Of a stretch of DNA of 50,457 nt, positions 41,124 to 50,223 are shown piece by piece. Both the position numbers and the translations under genes were made by a program. The notes beneath the pieces were generated by a model, which saw nothing but the letters and a program-made list of their open reading frames with translations, was not told the DNA's origin and ran no database searches. The DNA is from Actinomycetota bacterium. Its GTDB lineage: Bacteria; Actinomycetota; Acidimicrobiia; Spongiisociales; UBA5794. Location: positions 1 to 50,457 of the forward strand of contig JAADIG010000154.1 in assembly GCA_013151445.1 (NCBI GenBank), read 5' to 3'. Position 1 is the first letter of the stretch. Every line of letters starts with the position of its first letter.

Positions 41124-42539
41124 ATGACGAACCGTCCCACCAATCACGGTCGTGACATCTTTGTCAACCGGACCCTGAATTTTCGCTCGCTCGACGCGAT
41201 CGGGTATGACATGGACTACACGTTGGTGCACTACGACCCGCTCGTATGGGAGGGGCTTGCATTTCGACACGCAGTTGACGTGTTGGATGGCATGGGTTGG
41301 CCAGTCGATGGTCTGGCATTCGACTTCGATAGTGTCATTCGTGGGTTAGTGCTTGATTTGGAACTCGGCAACCTGCTCAAGGCCACTCGGTTCGGTTACG
41401 TTATCCGCGCCGCCCACGGAAGCCGTTCCTTGGGTTTCGATGAGGTTCGTGATGCGTATGCCGCCACGTTGGTCGGCCTCTCCGAACCCCGTTTTGTCTT
41501 TCTCAATACCTTGTTCTCTTTGTCCGAGGCGAGTCTCTTTATGCAACTTGTCGATCGGTTCGATGCGGGATTGATCAAGGGCGTAAATTCATACGGTGGT
41601 CTGTACGGAGGGGTCCGTGATGCACTTGGGTCGGCGCATATCGAGGGCCGGCTCAAGGATGATGTTCTTGGGGACCTCGAGAATTCCGTCGTCCTTGATT
41701 CCGGGGCCCCGCTAGCGCTTCTTGATCAGAAGATGGCGGGGAAACGCCTCGTGATGATCACCAACTCGGAGTGGGAGTACGCCGAGAAGGTCATGACGTA
41801 CTCCTTTGATCGTTTTCTTCCCGGTGATATGACGTGGCGCGATCTGTTCGAAGTCGTGATCGTTCAGTCCGACAAACCGGGTTTCTTTGATCGGAACAAT
41901 CGGTTCTATCGCGTGGTGGACGAGAAACAGGCCATGTTGCGGCCCCACTTCGGGGCATTAACCAAAGGTGCCGTGTTTTTTGGAGGCAATGCCCGTGAGC
42001 TGGAGTCCAGTCTTGGTGTTGCGGGGGACCGCATCCTGTATGTCGGTGACCATCTCTTTGGTGACGTGCAGTTCCCGAAGTCGGAGATGAGCTGGCGAAC
42101 GGCTTTGGTTCTGCGTGAACTTGAGACCGAGGTGTCGGCGCTCGATGCATTTGCCGCCGATCAGATCCGCCTATCGGACCTCATGCGGCAGAAGGAAGGT
42201 CTCACCGCAGCCGTCGCCCAGGCGAAACTTCGCCGGTTGCGCGTGCGGTCCGGTTATGAGGAACCGACCGACGAGGCAGGTCTCGATGCGGATCAACTTC
42301 AGGCCCAGATAGCTGCCCTTGACGAGTTGATCGCCCCGATAGCGATCGCCGCCGGGCGGTTACGCAACCAGCGCTGGGGTCCGCTGATGCGTGCGGGTAT
42401 CGACAAGAGCCTGTTCGCCAGACAGGTGGAGCGTTACGCCGATATCTACACATCGCGGGTTTCCAACTTCGTGAAGGCGACACCGTTCGCGCTACTGCAG
42501 GCATCGCGCACCACGATGGCACACGACATTCGGGAGTAG
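41124..42539 (+). CDS. HAD-superfamily 5'-nucleotidase
   Basis: A 471-residue enzyme of the purine 5'-nucleotidase family (HAD-IG). The catalytic motif GYDMDYTLVHY has D29 (nucleophile) and D31. Motif II lies in LVMITNSEWEYA, and motif IV in RILYVGDHLFGDV. The length and the long helical C-terminal cap match the eukaryotic cN-II/Legionella-type group rather than small HAD phosphatases. Nucleotide specificity (IMP/GMP) cannot be read from the sequence. Several GC hairpins lie upstream (for example 41077-41094), without a known role. Confidence 0.9.
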   Translation: MTNRPTNHGRDIFVNRTLNFRSLDAIGYDMDYTLVHYDPLVWEGLAFRHAVDVLDGMGWPVDGLAFDFDSVIRGLVLDLELGNLLKATRFGYVIRAAHGSRSLGFDEVRDAYAATLVGLSEPRFVFLNTLFSLSEASLFMQLVDRFDAGLIKGVNSYGGLYGGVRDALGSAHIEGRLKDDVLGDLENSVVLDSGAPLALLDQKMAGKRLVMITNSEWEYAEKVMTYSFDRFLPGDMTWRDLFEVVIVQSDKPGFFDRNNRFYRVVDEKQAMLRPHFGALTKGAVFFGGNARELESSLGVAGDRILYVGDHLFGDVQFPKSEMSWRTALVLRELETEVSALDAFAADQIRLSDLMRQKEGLTAAVAQAKLRRLRVRSGYEEPTDEAGLDADQLQAQIAALDELIAPIAIAAGRLRNQRWGPLMRAGIDKSLFARQVERYADIYTSRVSNFVKATPFALLQASRTTMAHDIRE

Positions 42540-42649
42540 CTGCTCGTCGGGTTACCGGTGGTTTCTGTCACGCGTGGCGACCTCACCGGGTGCGGATGAG
42601 TACAGCACGGAGAATCTCTTGGACCGGGCAGTGAACTAGGCTAGGGGCA

Positions 42650-42664
42650 AGTGGTCAAACCACT
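42650..42664. promoter_or_regulatory. FadR/GntR-type operator before the regulator gene
   Basis: AGTGGT-CAA-ACCACT is a perfect inverted repeat that contains TGGTNNNACCA, the consensus of the FadR group of GntR regulators. A second, overlapping repeat TGGTCA...TGACCA extends to 42669. A possible -35 TTGGAC is at 42619-42624. The site is 23 bases before the FadR-type gene, which suggests autoregulation. Confidence 0.75.
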
Positions 42665-42687
42665 GACCACCCGCTGGAGAAGCCGTT

Positions 42688-43425
42688 ATGTCGAGAACCT
42701 GGTCGTCACCCCAACGCCCCGCCGAGCACGCAGAACGGTCTCTCGTGACTGCGATCCTCGACGGCACCTTCCCCCCGCGGTCGAAGCTACCCGCCGAGCG
42801 GGAGCTGGCGGTCCAGATCGGAGTGACCCGGCCCACTCTTCGCGAGGCGATCCAACGTCTCGGGCGAGACGGCTGGATCACCGTGCGCCAGGGTAAACAG
42901 ACCACGGTCAATGACTACTGGCGCCAGGGCGGGCTTAACCTCCTCGACAGCCTGGTCCGGCATAGCGAGTACCTGCCGCCCTCGTTTATTGCGGACCTGC
43001 TCGACGTCCGCCGTCATCTGGCACCCGGATATTTCCGGACCGCTTCGGAACGTTCTCCCGACGCGCTCCTTGAGTTGCTGGATGGCCGTGGTGAACTTCT
43101 CGAGACCCCGCAGGCGTTCGCCGAGTTTGACTGGCGTCTGCACCATGGCGCTTCGGTCGCCTCCGGGAACCCGATTTATACGCTGATCCTCAACGGCTTT
43201 GTTACGTCGTACGAGCAGCTCGCCGCGCTTTACTTTGCTACCGCCGCCAATCGGCTCCGCTCCGCTCGGTTCTACGCCGACCTGGAGGGCGCGGTGCGTG
43301 GCGGTGATGTGGCCGTGGTGGAACGCATCGTCCTTGAGATGATGACCGAGAGCATCGACAGATGGGAAGACACGATCGGGAGTTCGCCAGAGACCGTGAC
43401 GACTCCGGTTCGGGGAGGTGCATGA
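42688..43425 (+). CDS. FadR-subfamily GntR transcriptional regulator
   Basis: A 245-residue regulator. Residues 15-85 are the GntR winged helix (PPRSKLPAERELAVQIGVTR, then PTLREAIQRLGRDGWI). The C-terminal domain (about 95-235) is helical and rich in acidic residues, as in FadR ligand-binding domains. FadR-type proteins often respond to acyl-CoA or organic acids. The ATG has GGAG nine bases upstream. Its stop overlaps the next gene as ATGA, so it is co-translated with the flavoprotein it probably controls. Confidence 0.9.
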   Translation: MSRTWSSPQRPAEHAERSLVTAILDGTFPPRSKLPAERELAVQIGVTRPTLREAIQRLGRDGWITVRQGKQTTVNDYWRQGGLNLLDSLVRHSEYLPPSFIADLLDVRRHLAPGYFRTASERSPDALLELLDGRGELLETPQAFAEFDWRLHHGASVASGNPIYTLILNGFVTSYEQLAALYFATAANRLRSARFYADLEGAVRGGDVAVVERIVLEMMTESIDRWEDTIGSSPETVTTPVRGGA

Positions 43426-45005
43426 TGCGACGTTGGAACGGATGGGGTGATGACTCGATCGGATTCCCGGTGTCGCCGACAGCCATGCGCCTTCTCGCCG
43501 ACGAGTTGGGACCCGGTACGACGCCCAGAGACGCAACACCTGAGGAGGTGCTTGCCACCGTGCCGGATTCTCGGCTTCCCGAGCAGCCACTCGTAAGTAC
43601 CTACCGGGATGAACGCCTGCGCCATGCCCGGGGACAAAGCCTGCCCGACTGGGTGGCTCTGCGCACCGGTCGTATCGACGCCTTTCCTGACGGTGTTGCC
43701 CATCCGGAAAGCCCCGAGGACATTGACGAAATCTTCGAACTGGTCCGCGGCTGGGGGGCGTCGGCGATTCCCTTCGGAGGGGGTACAAGTGTGGTGGGCC
43801 ATGTGAATCCGTTGGCCGGCGACACCCCGACTGTGACCATCGACATGCGGCGCCTCAATCGGCTGATCAGCATCGACAAGACCAGTCGGCTCGCAACGTT
43901 CGAGGCCGGCGTGTCCGGACCCGAGCTCGAAGCCCAGTTGCGCGCCGTCGGCCTCACGCTCGGTCATTATCCCCAGTCATTCGAATACTCGACACTCGGA
44001 GGATGGATCGCTACCCGGTCCAGTGGCCAGCAGTCGCTCGGGTACGGACGTATCGAGGATCTCTTCGCTGGAGGTGTCGTGCGGTCACCGGCCGGGGTGA
44101 TCACGTTGCCGACATTCCCCGCCTCGGCGGCCGGTCCCGACCTGCGACAACTCGTGCTCGGCTCCGAGGGTAGGGCGGGGGTGATCACCGAGGCCACGGT
44201 CCGCGTAACCCCGGTGCCCGAACGCGAGGAGTTCCATGCCATCTTCTTCGATGAGTTCGCGGGTGGCCACGAGGCGATTCGTGCCCTGGTCCAGGAGCAG
44301 ATCCCCCTGTCGATGTTGCGGCTCAGCTCGGCAGATGAAACCCGCGTGACTCTCACTCTCGCCGGACGCTCCCGAAAGCTGGCCCTGTTGGAGGGCTATC
44401 TCGGCAAGCGCGGACTTGGTGCGGGCAAGGTCATGCTGCTGATGGGATTCACCGGCACCGACGTGCGGCGTGCCCGGCGGGCGAGCCTGCGCATCGTGCG
44501 GTCCCACGGGGGAGTGTCGCTGGGTAGATCTCTCGGTGCCCGCTGGAAGAAGGGGCGCTTCTCCATGCCCTATCTGCGAAACACCTTGTGGGATCTGGGT
44601 TACGCCGTCGACACGCTTGAGACCGCCACGACGTGGACCGCGCTCCCCGGGCTGATGAAGGCGACCACCGATGCGCTATCGGGGGCGTTGCGTGACGAGC
44701 AGGTCCTCGTGTTCTCTCACATTTCCCATGCCTACCCGGATGGCGCTGCGACGTATCTCACCTACCTGTTCCGGTCATCTCCGGACCCGAACGAGACCCT
44801 GTCGCGTTGGCGCACATTGAAGGACGCGGCCAGCCGGGCAATCGTGGCACACGGCGGCACCATCAGTCACCAACACGGTGTGGGGCTCGACCACCGGTCG
44901 TACCTGGAGGCCGAGAAGAGTCCCGCCGGAGTTATGGCCCTCGGCGGTGCCTTCACCGCGCTCGACCCCGATGGAATCATGAACCCCGGAAAGCTGCTCC
45001 CATGA
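43422..45005 (+). CDS. Alkyldihydroxyacetonephosphate synthase-like FAD flavoprotein
   Basis: A 527-residue FAD-linked oxidase-fold protein. The FAD_binding_4 domain has PFGGGTSVVGHVNPL, the diphosphate-binding segment, then YPQSFEYSTLGGWIATRSSG and LGSEGRAGVITEATVRV. The end is ISHQHGVGLDHR and MNPGKLLP. The YPQS/STLGGWIATRSSGQQS form matches the alkyl-DHAP synthase group, which swaps the acyl chain of acyl-DHAP for an alkyl group in ether-lipid synthesis; D-lactate and glycolate oxidases differ here. ATG 43422 overlaps the regulator stop. The downstream gene makes DHAP, which fits an ether-lipid or glycerophosphate pathway. Substrate is inferred. Confidence 0.84.
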   Translation: MMRRWNGWGDDSIGFPVSPTAMRLLADELGPGTTPRDATPEEVLATVPDSRLPEQPLVSTYRDERLRHARGQSLPDWVALRTGRIDAFPDGVAHPESPEDIDEIFELVRGWGASAIPFGGGTSVVGHVNPLAGDTPTVTIDMRRLNRLISIDKTSRLATFEAGVSGPELEAQLRAVGLTLGHYPQSFEYSTLGGWIATRSSGQQSLGYGRIEDLFAGGVVRSPAGVITLPTFPASAAGPDLRQLVLGSEGRAGVITEATVRVTPVPEREEFHAIFFDEFAGGHEAIRALVQEQIPLSMLRLSSADETRVTLTLAGRSRKLALLEGYLGKRGLGAGKVMLLMGFTGTDVRRARRASLRIVRSHGGVSLGRSLGARWKKGRFSMPYLRNTLWDLGYAVDTLETATTWTALPGLMKATTDALSGALRDEQVLVFSHISHAYPDGAATYLTYLFRSSPDPNETLSRWRTLKDAASRAIVAHGGTISHQHGVGLDHRSYLEAEKSPAGVMALGGAFTALDPDGIMNPGKLLP

Positions 45006-46597
45006 CGTCGTCGGCGCCGTGGACAGCGGGCTGGCGGAAGCGTACATGGTCGTTGCTCGACAACGAGTGGGATGTGATCGTCGTCGGCGGGGGGATCACC
45101 GGGGCCGCCATCTTGCACGACGCGGCCCAACGCGGATGGCGCGCACTCTTGGTGGAACAGCGAGATTTTGCATGGGGTGCGTCGAGTCGTTCGTCCAAGA
45201 TGGTGCATGGTGGTTTGCGCTACATCGCCCAGGGCAAGCTCGGCCTCACCCGTGCTTGTGCCCGTGAACGCAAGCTTCTGCTCGACGAGTACCCCGAACT
45301 AGTGAAACCGCTGGGGTTTGTTCTCCCAACGTACACCGGCGCCGCCCCGGCTCCGTGGATGTATCGGGCCGGCCTGAGCCTGTACGACGTGCTCGCCGGG
45401 CAGTGGGTTCACGAGAGTTTGTCACCGCAACAGTTGAGCCTCCTGATACCGAACCTGCGACAAGCAGACCTCAGTGGTGGGTTTCGGTTCGAGGAGGCTG
45501 TCACCGACGACGCCCGTCTCGTATTCGAGCTGATCCGCGATGCGGTCGTGGAGGGTGCCACCGCTATCAACTATGTGTGTGCCGAGGAGTTGCTGCGCGA
45601 CGGTGGTCGGGTATCGGGTTTGAAGATCCGGGATGTCGAGTCTGGAGCCGTCGCCGACGTCAGGGCCAGATTCGTGATCAACGCCACTGGCGCCTGGGCC
45701 GATCGGCTGCGTGAACAGGTGGGAGGGGAACCACGGATCCGGCCGCTGCGGGGTAGTCATCTCGTGTTTCCTGGGTGGCGGGTTCCGTTGCCGCAGGCGG
45801 TTTCCAAACCACATCCCTGGGACGGTCGACCCGTTTTCGCTCTCCCCTGGGAGGGGGCGACCATCGTGGGCACTACCGACCACGACCATGAGCCTTCTCT
45901 CAACGACGAACCGAGCATTTCTCCCCATGAGAGCGCCTACCTCATGGCCCTTGTGGATGAGCTCTTCCCGTCGTTAGCGATCAGACACAGCGACGTGCTT
46001 TCCACCTTTGCGGGCGTGCGCCCAGTGATTGCGTCCGGGAAGGCGGATCCATCCAAAGAATCTCGCGACCATGTGATCTGGGAGGAGGATGGCTTGGTGA
46101 CGGTCACCGGTGGCAAGCTCACCACGTTCCGTCTTATCGCCCGCGACACTCTGGCCAAGATTGAGCACACCGCTGAGGGTCAGCTATCGGGTGCATCCGC
46201 AAGACCTTCGGGGCGGGGCTGGCGACAACGACGTACGGTCTCCCGACACATCACCAAGACCGGCGCGATCGCCCGTGGGGCCCGCCCGGGAGAGCTTGTC
46301 CCGATCGCCGGTACCCGACGACTGTGGGCAGAGCTCCGATGGGCCGCGGGCAATGAAGCCGTCGTGCATCTCGATGATCTGCTGTTGCGCAGGGTACGGG
46401 TAGGGTTGCTGCTCGAACACGGAGGGATTGAGATCCTTCCCCGTGTCAAGGAGATCTGCGCAGAGGAGCTCGGTTGGGATGACTCCCGCTGGGCGATCGA
46501 GGCCGATGCCTACCTCGAGACATGGAAGCGCTGCTACCGCCCACCCATGACGGACCGTACGGACTCGCCGGAATCGGTGCGGGAATACCCGCTCTAA
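45002..46597 (+). CDS. glpD: Glycerol-3-phosphate dehydrogenase (FAD)
   Basis: A 531-residue membrane-associated flavoprotein that oxidises sn-glycerol-3-phosphate to dihydroxyacetone phosphate with quinone as acceptor. FAD motif VIVVGGGITGAAILHDAAQR is near residue 25. SSKMVHGGLRYIAQG is the strongest GlpD signature. NATGAWAD, RPLRGSHLVF and TVTGGKLTTFRLIA follow. The C-terminal helical domain is present. ATG 45002 overlaps the upstream stop as ATGA. A longer frame upstream has no ribosome site or homology. Confidence 0.94.
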   Translation: MTSSAPWTAGWRKRTWSLLDNEWDVIVVGGGITGAAILHDAAQRGWRALLVEQRDFAWGASSRSSKMVHGGLRYIAQGKLGLTRACARERKLLLDEYPELVKPLGFVLPTYTGAAPAPWMYRAGLSLYDVLAGQWVHESLSPQQLSLLIPNLRQADLSGGFRFEEAVTDDARLVFELIRDAVVEGATAINYVCAEELLRDGGRVSGLKIRDVESGAVADVRARFVINATGAWADRLREQVGGEPRIRPLRGSHLVFPGWRVPLPQAVSKPHPWDGRPVFALPWEGATIVGTTDHDHEPSLNDEPSISPHESAYLMALVDELFPSLAIRHSDVLSTFAGVRPVIASGKADPSKESRDHVIWEEDGLVTVTGGKLTTFRLIARDTLAKIEHTAEGQLSGASARPSGRGWRQRRTVSRHITKTGAIARGARPGELVPIAGTRRLWAELRWAAGNEAVVHLDDLLLRRVRVGLLLEHGGIEILPRVKEICAEELGWDDSRWAIEADAYLETWKRCYRPPMTDRTDSPESVREYPL

Positions 46598-46615
46598 CCG
46601 CCCGGTTGAGGCGGT
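46597..46615 (+). terminator. Hairpin after glpD
   Basis: ACCGCC-N7-GGCGGT, starting at the last base of the stop codon region. No U-tract. TACAAT at 46615-46620 could be a -10 for the next gene, so the hairpin may also sit at a promoter. Confidence 0.35.
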
Positions 46616-46652
46616 ACAATCTGCGTCCCCTACCGCGTGATCTGGAGTGCCT

Positions 46653-47237
46653 GTGAGTCGCACGTTCGCATTGACCTATGACTATCTCTGCCCGTTTGCG
46701 CGCATCGCGAACGAGACTGAGGCGCTGGCCGAGAACCCGGGCTGGAGTGTCGAGTTCCGACCGTTCTCGCTTTCCCAGAACCACGCCGATGAGGGCTCGA
46801 CTCCGGTATGGGACCGTCCCGTCGGCTCCGAGGGCACGCGGGGCACCAAAGCACTGTTGTGGAGCTTGGCAATCCGTGACTCGTTTCCTGATGCCTTCGC
46901 TGTGTTCCACAGGGAGTTGTTCTCCGCCCGTCACGACGAAGCAGCCGACATCGATGCCGATGATGTGCTGACCACGGCAGCCTCGGTAGCGGGTCTCGAT
47001 GCGGCGGACGTACAGGTCATCGTTGCATCGGGTGTTCCTGCCAAGACCCTGGCAACCGAACACGCCGAGAACGTCGACCGGTGGTCCGTGTTCGGTGTCC
47101 CAACGTTTATCCAGAATGACGAAGCAGTGTTCGTCCGTTTCATGGAGCGCCACAAAACAGAAGATCTCGTCAAGGTCCTGGACATGCTTTCGTGGACCAA
47201 CATCAACGAGTTCAAGAGAACCGTCGTCCCCCAGTAG
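46653..47237 (+). CDS. DsbA-family (FrnE-like) thioredoxin-fold protein
   Basis: A 194-residue protein of the DsbA/2-hydroxychromene-2-carboxylate isomerase superfamily. The usual CPxC is reduced to YLCPFAR (residues about 11-17), with one cysteine. The inserted helical domain (about 60-140) and the cis-proline region VFGVPTFIQNDE are intact. No signal peptide, so it is cytoplasmic. A one-cysteine form cannot form the standard disulfide; isomerase or glutathione/mycothiol-linked chemistry is possible. GTG 46653 has GGAG five bases upstream and is preferred over GTG 46647. Confidence 0.84.
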   Translation: MSRTFALTYDYLCPFARIANETEALAENPGWSVEFRPFSLSQNHADEGSTPVWDRPVGSEGTRGTKALLWSLAIRDSFPDAFAVFHRELFSARHDEAADIDADDVLTTAASVAGLDAADVQVIVASGVPAKTLATEHAENVDRWSVFGVPTFIQNDEAVFVRFMERHKTEDLVKVLDMLSWTNINEFKRTVVPQ

Positions 47238-47263
47238 CTCGGTGTCGTCCTCGCGGAATCGCC

Positions 47264-48280
47264 CTAGGAGTCCGCAGACACCCGACTCACCGGCTGGTTA
47301 GTGCCCTCGGAGACCGTGATTAGTGAGGTTCCGGAACGATCGAACGTGACGGCCTCGCCCTGCATCTCGTCGGGTGATGCTGCTTCACACGGTTGAGTTG
47401 CGAGTGTCGCGCCCCAATCGAGATCGGTTCGGGGCCACATCCATACGGATTTGTAACCACGCAGGACGAAGAGGTCGCCGGTTGGTGAGATCGCCGCACT
47501 GGTGACCTCGAGGTGGTCCTCGCCGAGAGCGAGGTCGGTCACCTCTTCGAGCATCACCTCGGACCTATCGACGAAAGTATCGGCCTTCGCCCGAAACACC
47601 GTCCCAGGTCCGTCCCGTGTTTTGGTGATCACATAGATATCGCCCGTGACGGGGTCGACTGCGAGCGCCTCGGCGTCGGCACGTTCATCGGGGTAGGTGA
47701 GTGTGATGAACTCCACCGGCACTGTCTCGGCATCGGACAGCGCCGGAACGGGTATTCGGTATACCGTGATCGAACTGCGGAACTGGAAGTTGTCCCCGAT
47801 GTCGCCGATGAAGATCGCGGTCTCGCCGGAGGCGGTCGGCCCGATCGAGATATCCTCCCAGTCGGCGGCGCGTGCCCCGATCACGTCCCATGTAGCGAGG
47901 GTTTCTCCGGCTGAGTTGATGACATAGAGCCGCGGTTCGTCTCCGGTGTCGTTGTGTACGACGTAGGCATCGTCCAGGTCGGGGAGGGCGGCGATCCCCG
48001 ACAGTTCAAAGAGGCCCGGGTCGGTGATGGTTCCGGTTTGGGTGATCTGCTGGAACGCCACGCATGGCGTGTCAGCGAAGTCCCGTATTGCCGGCATGGT
48101 AGGTGCGGCTGTCGTGACGGGAGCACCGTCGCTGACAGGTTCGGAAGCGGGACCACCCGTCGACTGGGTCGCACCCGGACCGCATGCGGCTACCAGGAGC
48201 GCTCCGCCGAGAGCGACTGCGGTCGCTCGCAGACTCCGGCGGAGTCGCGCAGCGCAACGACGGACCTCGGTCGGGTACAC
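47264..48280 (-). CDS. Propeller-like exported lipoprotein
   Basis: A 338-residue lipoprotein: an Arg-rich N-region, a hydrophobic stretch and lipobox LVAAC with lipidated C33. A Pro/Thr linker follows. Residues 85-330 show repeated blades, including ELSGIAALPDLDDAYVVHND, ADWEDISIGPTASGETAIFI and AEALAVDPVTGDIYVITKT, which looks like a six-bladed propeller with acidic, calcium-like loops. No catalytic residues are evident. GTG 48280 has GGAG upstream; GTG 48307 would overlap the peptidase gene. It is in an operon with the M20 peptidase. Confidence 0.82.
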   Translation of the reverse strand: MYPTEVRRCAARLRRSLRATAVALGGALLVAACGPGATQSTGGPASEPVSDGAPVTTAAPTMPAIRDFADTPCVAFQQITQTGTITDPGLFELSGIAALPDLDDAYVVHNDTGDEPRLYVINSAGETLATWDVIGARAADWEDISIGPTASGETAIFIGDIGDNFQFRSSITVYRIPVPALSDAETVPVEFITLTYPDERADAEALAVDPVTGDIYVITKTRDGPGTVFRAKADTFVDRSEVMLEEVTDLALGEDHLEVTSAAISPTGDLFVLRGYKSVWMWPRTDLDWGATLATQPCEAASPDEMQGEAVTFDRSGTSLITVSEGTNQPVSRVSADS

Positions 48281-48296
48281 GGTGCTCCAGGTCGGG

Positions 48297-49637
48297 TCAG
48301 AGCTCACGAGTCATGAGGCGCAGTGCGATAGCCTCGGCTGCAACGGAGCGTCGTAGATCGTCAAGATCCACCGACTCATTCGGGCCGTGGATCCGACTCG
48401 TCGGGTCGCCTGCTCCGGTGAGCAGAATACTGGCGTCGGGATATGCCTCGGAGAAGGCGGCAACAAACGGGATCGATCCACCGGATCCCATATCGATCGT
48501 GTCCGTACCCCACGCCTCCCGGAACGCGGCCCGAAACGCATCGTACGCTGGTCCGGTCGTGTCGAGTTTGTAGGGCTCGCCGGTTGCACCCTCGACAACG
48601 CTTACCCGTGCCCCCCACGGTGCGTTTGTCTCAAGATGAGTCCGCAGTGCGTTCATTGCCTTGGCGGGATCCTGGCCGGGCGCAAGACGCATCGACACTT
48701 TCGCCGTCGCAGAAGGGAGCAGTTGGTTGATTGCTTCCTTGAGTGGGGGAGTATCCATTGCAAGAACCGAGATGGCTGGTTTTGACCAGGTTCTGCTGGT
48801 CAGCGGACCGGAGCCGATGAGGTTCACGCCATCAAGCAATCCGGCCTGGGATCGAATATCGGACTCGGAAAGATCCGGTCCTTTCTCCTCGTAGGAGACG
48901 AGGCCCGGGACCGCTACTTCGCCGTTGTCGTCGTGGAGAGTCGCGAGCAGACGGCAGAGACTCGTGAGCGAGTCGGGAACGACCCCACCGAAGATTCCGG
49001 AGTGGACTCCGGCGCTAAGGGTGCTCACCGTCACCTCGCAATCAACCAGACCACGTAGCGAGGTCGTCAATGCGGGTTCGCCGACGGCCCAGGTACCGGC
49101 ATCGGCGATGACGATCGCATCCGAGCGCAGCTCTTCCTTGTAGGTGTTGAGGAAGTCGAGCAGATGCGTGGACCCGATCTCCTCCTCACCCTCGATGAAC
49201 ACTTTTACACCAACCGGCGGGCGTTTGTCGTGCGCCAGGATGGCACCAAGATGCATGATTACACCCGTCTTGTCATCGGATGAACCGCGGCCATACATTC
49301 GTCCGTCGATCGTCGTCGGATCAAATGCAGGTGTGTCCCAAATATCATCGGGTCCGGGCGGCTGTACGTCATGATGTGCATAGAGGAGCACGGTCGGTTG
49401 CCCCTCGGGTGCGGGGATCTCACCGAACACTGCCGGATGGGCGCCGTCCATCTCGAGAAGGCGGACATCCTGGAATCCGACGTCAGTGAGTCGAGCGGCT
49501 ACATCGTTCGCTGATGCCCGAACATTGGCAGGGTCGAAACCATCGGCACTCACCGAGGGTACGCGGACCAGTGCTTCAAGATCGGCCTGGAGTTGCGGGA
49601 AGAGTGTGTCTACTTTGGAAATGAGGTCGTCATGCAT
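48297..49637 (-). CDS. M20-family metallopeptidase (CNDP-like dipeptidase)
   Basis: A 446-residue cytoplasmic peptidase. Zinc-site residues are visible: H88 and D90 in YAHHDVQPPG, D121 in RGSSDDKTG, catalytic E151 with E152 in EGEEEIGS, and IHGPNES near the C-terminus. The dimerisation domain (about 190-320) is present. Family members cleave dipeptides or N-acyl amino acids; the exact substrate is not known. ATG 49637 is chosen; the upstream in-frame extension has no homology. Lipoprotein gene follows. Confidence 0.92.
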   Translation of the reverse strand: MHDDLISKVDTLFPQLQADLEALVRVPSVSADGFDPANVRASANDVAARLTDVGFQDVRLLEMDGAHPAVFGEIPAPEGQPTVLLYAHHDVQPPGPDDIWDTPAFDPTTIDGRMYGRGSSDDKTGVIMHLGAILAHDKRPPVGVKVFIEGEEEIGSTHLLDFLNTYKEELRSDAIVIADAGTWAVGEPALTTSLRGLVDCEVTVSTLSAGVHSGIFGGVVPDSLTSLCRLLATLHDDNGEVAVPGLVSYEEKGPDLSESDIRSQAGLLDGVNLIGSGPLTSRTWSKPAISVLAMDTPPLKEAINQLLPSATAKVSMRLAPGQDPAKAMNALRTHLETNAPWGARVSVVEGATGEPYKLDTTGPAYDAFRAAFREAWGTDTIDMGSGGSIPFVAAFSEAYPDASILLTGAGDPTSRIHGPNESVDLDDLRRSVAAEAIALRLMTREL

Positions 49638-49736
49638 GGGCAAAGAGTAGTTGCCGTTTTGGTGGAGACACGCGAAAACCACTCTTTGTGGCGGCTTGTG
49701 CGGTACAGTGGTTATGGGCAACAAAAGAGGTATACG

Positions 49737-49958
49737 ATGGGCACAAGAAACCTGACGCTCCGTGAGCGATTCCGTCGCCGTGGTGAGCACCTAAACCTGA
49801 AGCCGACCGAAGTCGGCAATGTACCCATTTCGTCGTTTGAGGCACCGTCGGTCGCGGAGCCGGGAGAGTCACGTTACGTGAAACACTCTGGGTTGGCGCA
49901 GCGAATCGCCGCTATCAGAGATGCCGAAGACATCTCCATCGACATCAGCGACGAATAG
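49737..49958 (+). CDS. Small hypothetical protein
   Basis: A 73-residue polar protein: a basic N-terminus (LRERFRRRGEHL), a middle segment with Pro and Ser, and an acidic end (DAEDISIDISDE). AGAGG lies about six bases before ATG 49737. No known family, membrane helix or signal. Divergent from the M20 peptidase. Confidence 0.55.
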   Translation: MGTRNLTLRERFRRRGEHLNLKPTEVGNVPISSFEAPSVAEPGESRYVKHSGLAQRIAAIRDAEDISIDISDE

Positions 49959-50034
49959 TTCACGACATCGTCACCGGCCGTGCCCCGGGCTGCTTTCGCG
50001 TGGGATCTTCGTCCCCTCATGTTGCTAACCATGC

Positions 50035-50061
50035 TGAAGATGTCGCGACTGCTGCCGACAG
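50035..50061 (+). promoter_or_regulatory. FliA-like promoter candidate upstream of the CalY-like gene
   Basis: TGAA (50035-50038), 15 bases, then GCCGACAG (50054-50061), with the same -10 as the second flbD. It lies about 162 bases before the ATG at 50224, longer than the other sites. It could be chance. Confidence 0.3.
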
Positions 50062-50223
50062 TGCAGACGTCATGTTCTGCAGAGGACGTGACATCACTGC
50101 ATGGGTGCAGTAGTAGTTAGCGCTCAAGGATGACGCGGGAATGACCGACATCGACATTGGGAATGGATTAGTGACCATCGTCGCGGATGGGCACGATCAT
50201 ATATGTGTCGATAGGAGAATCCT

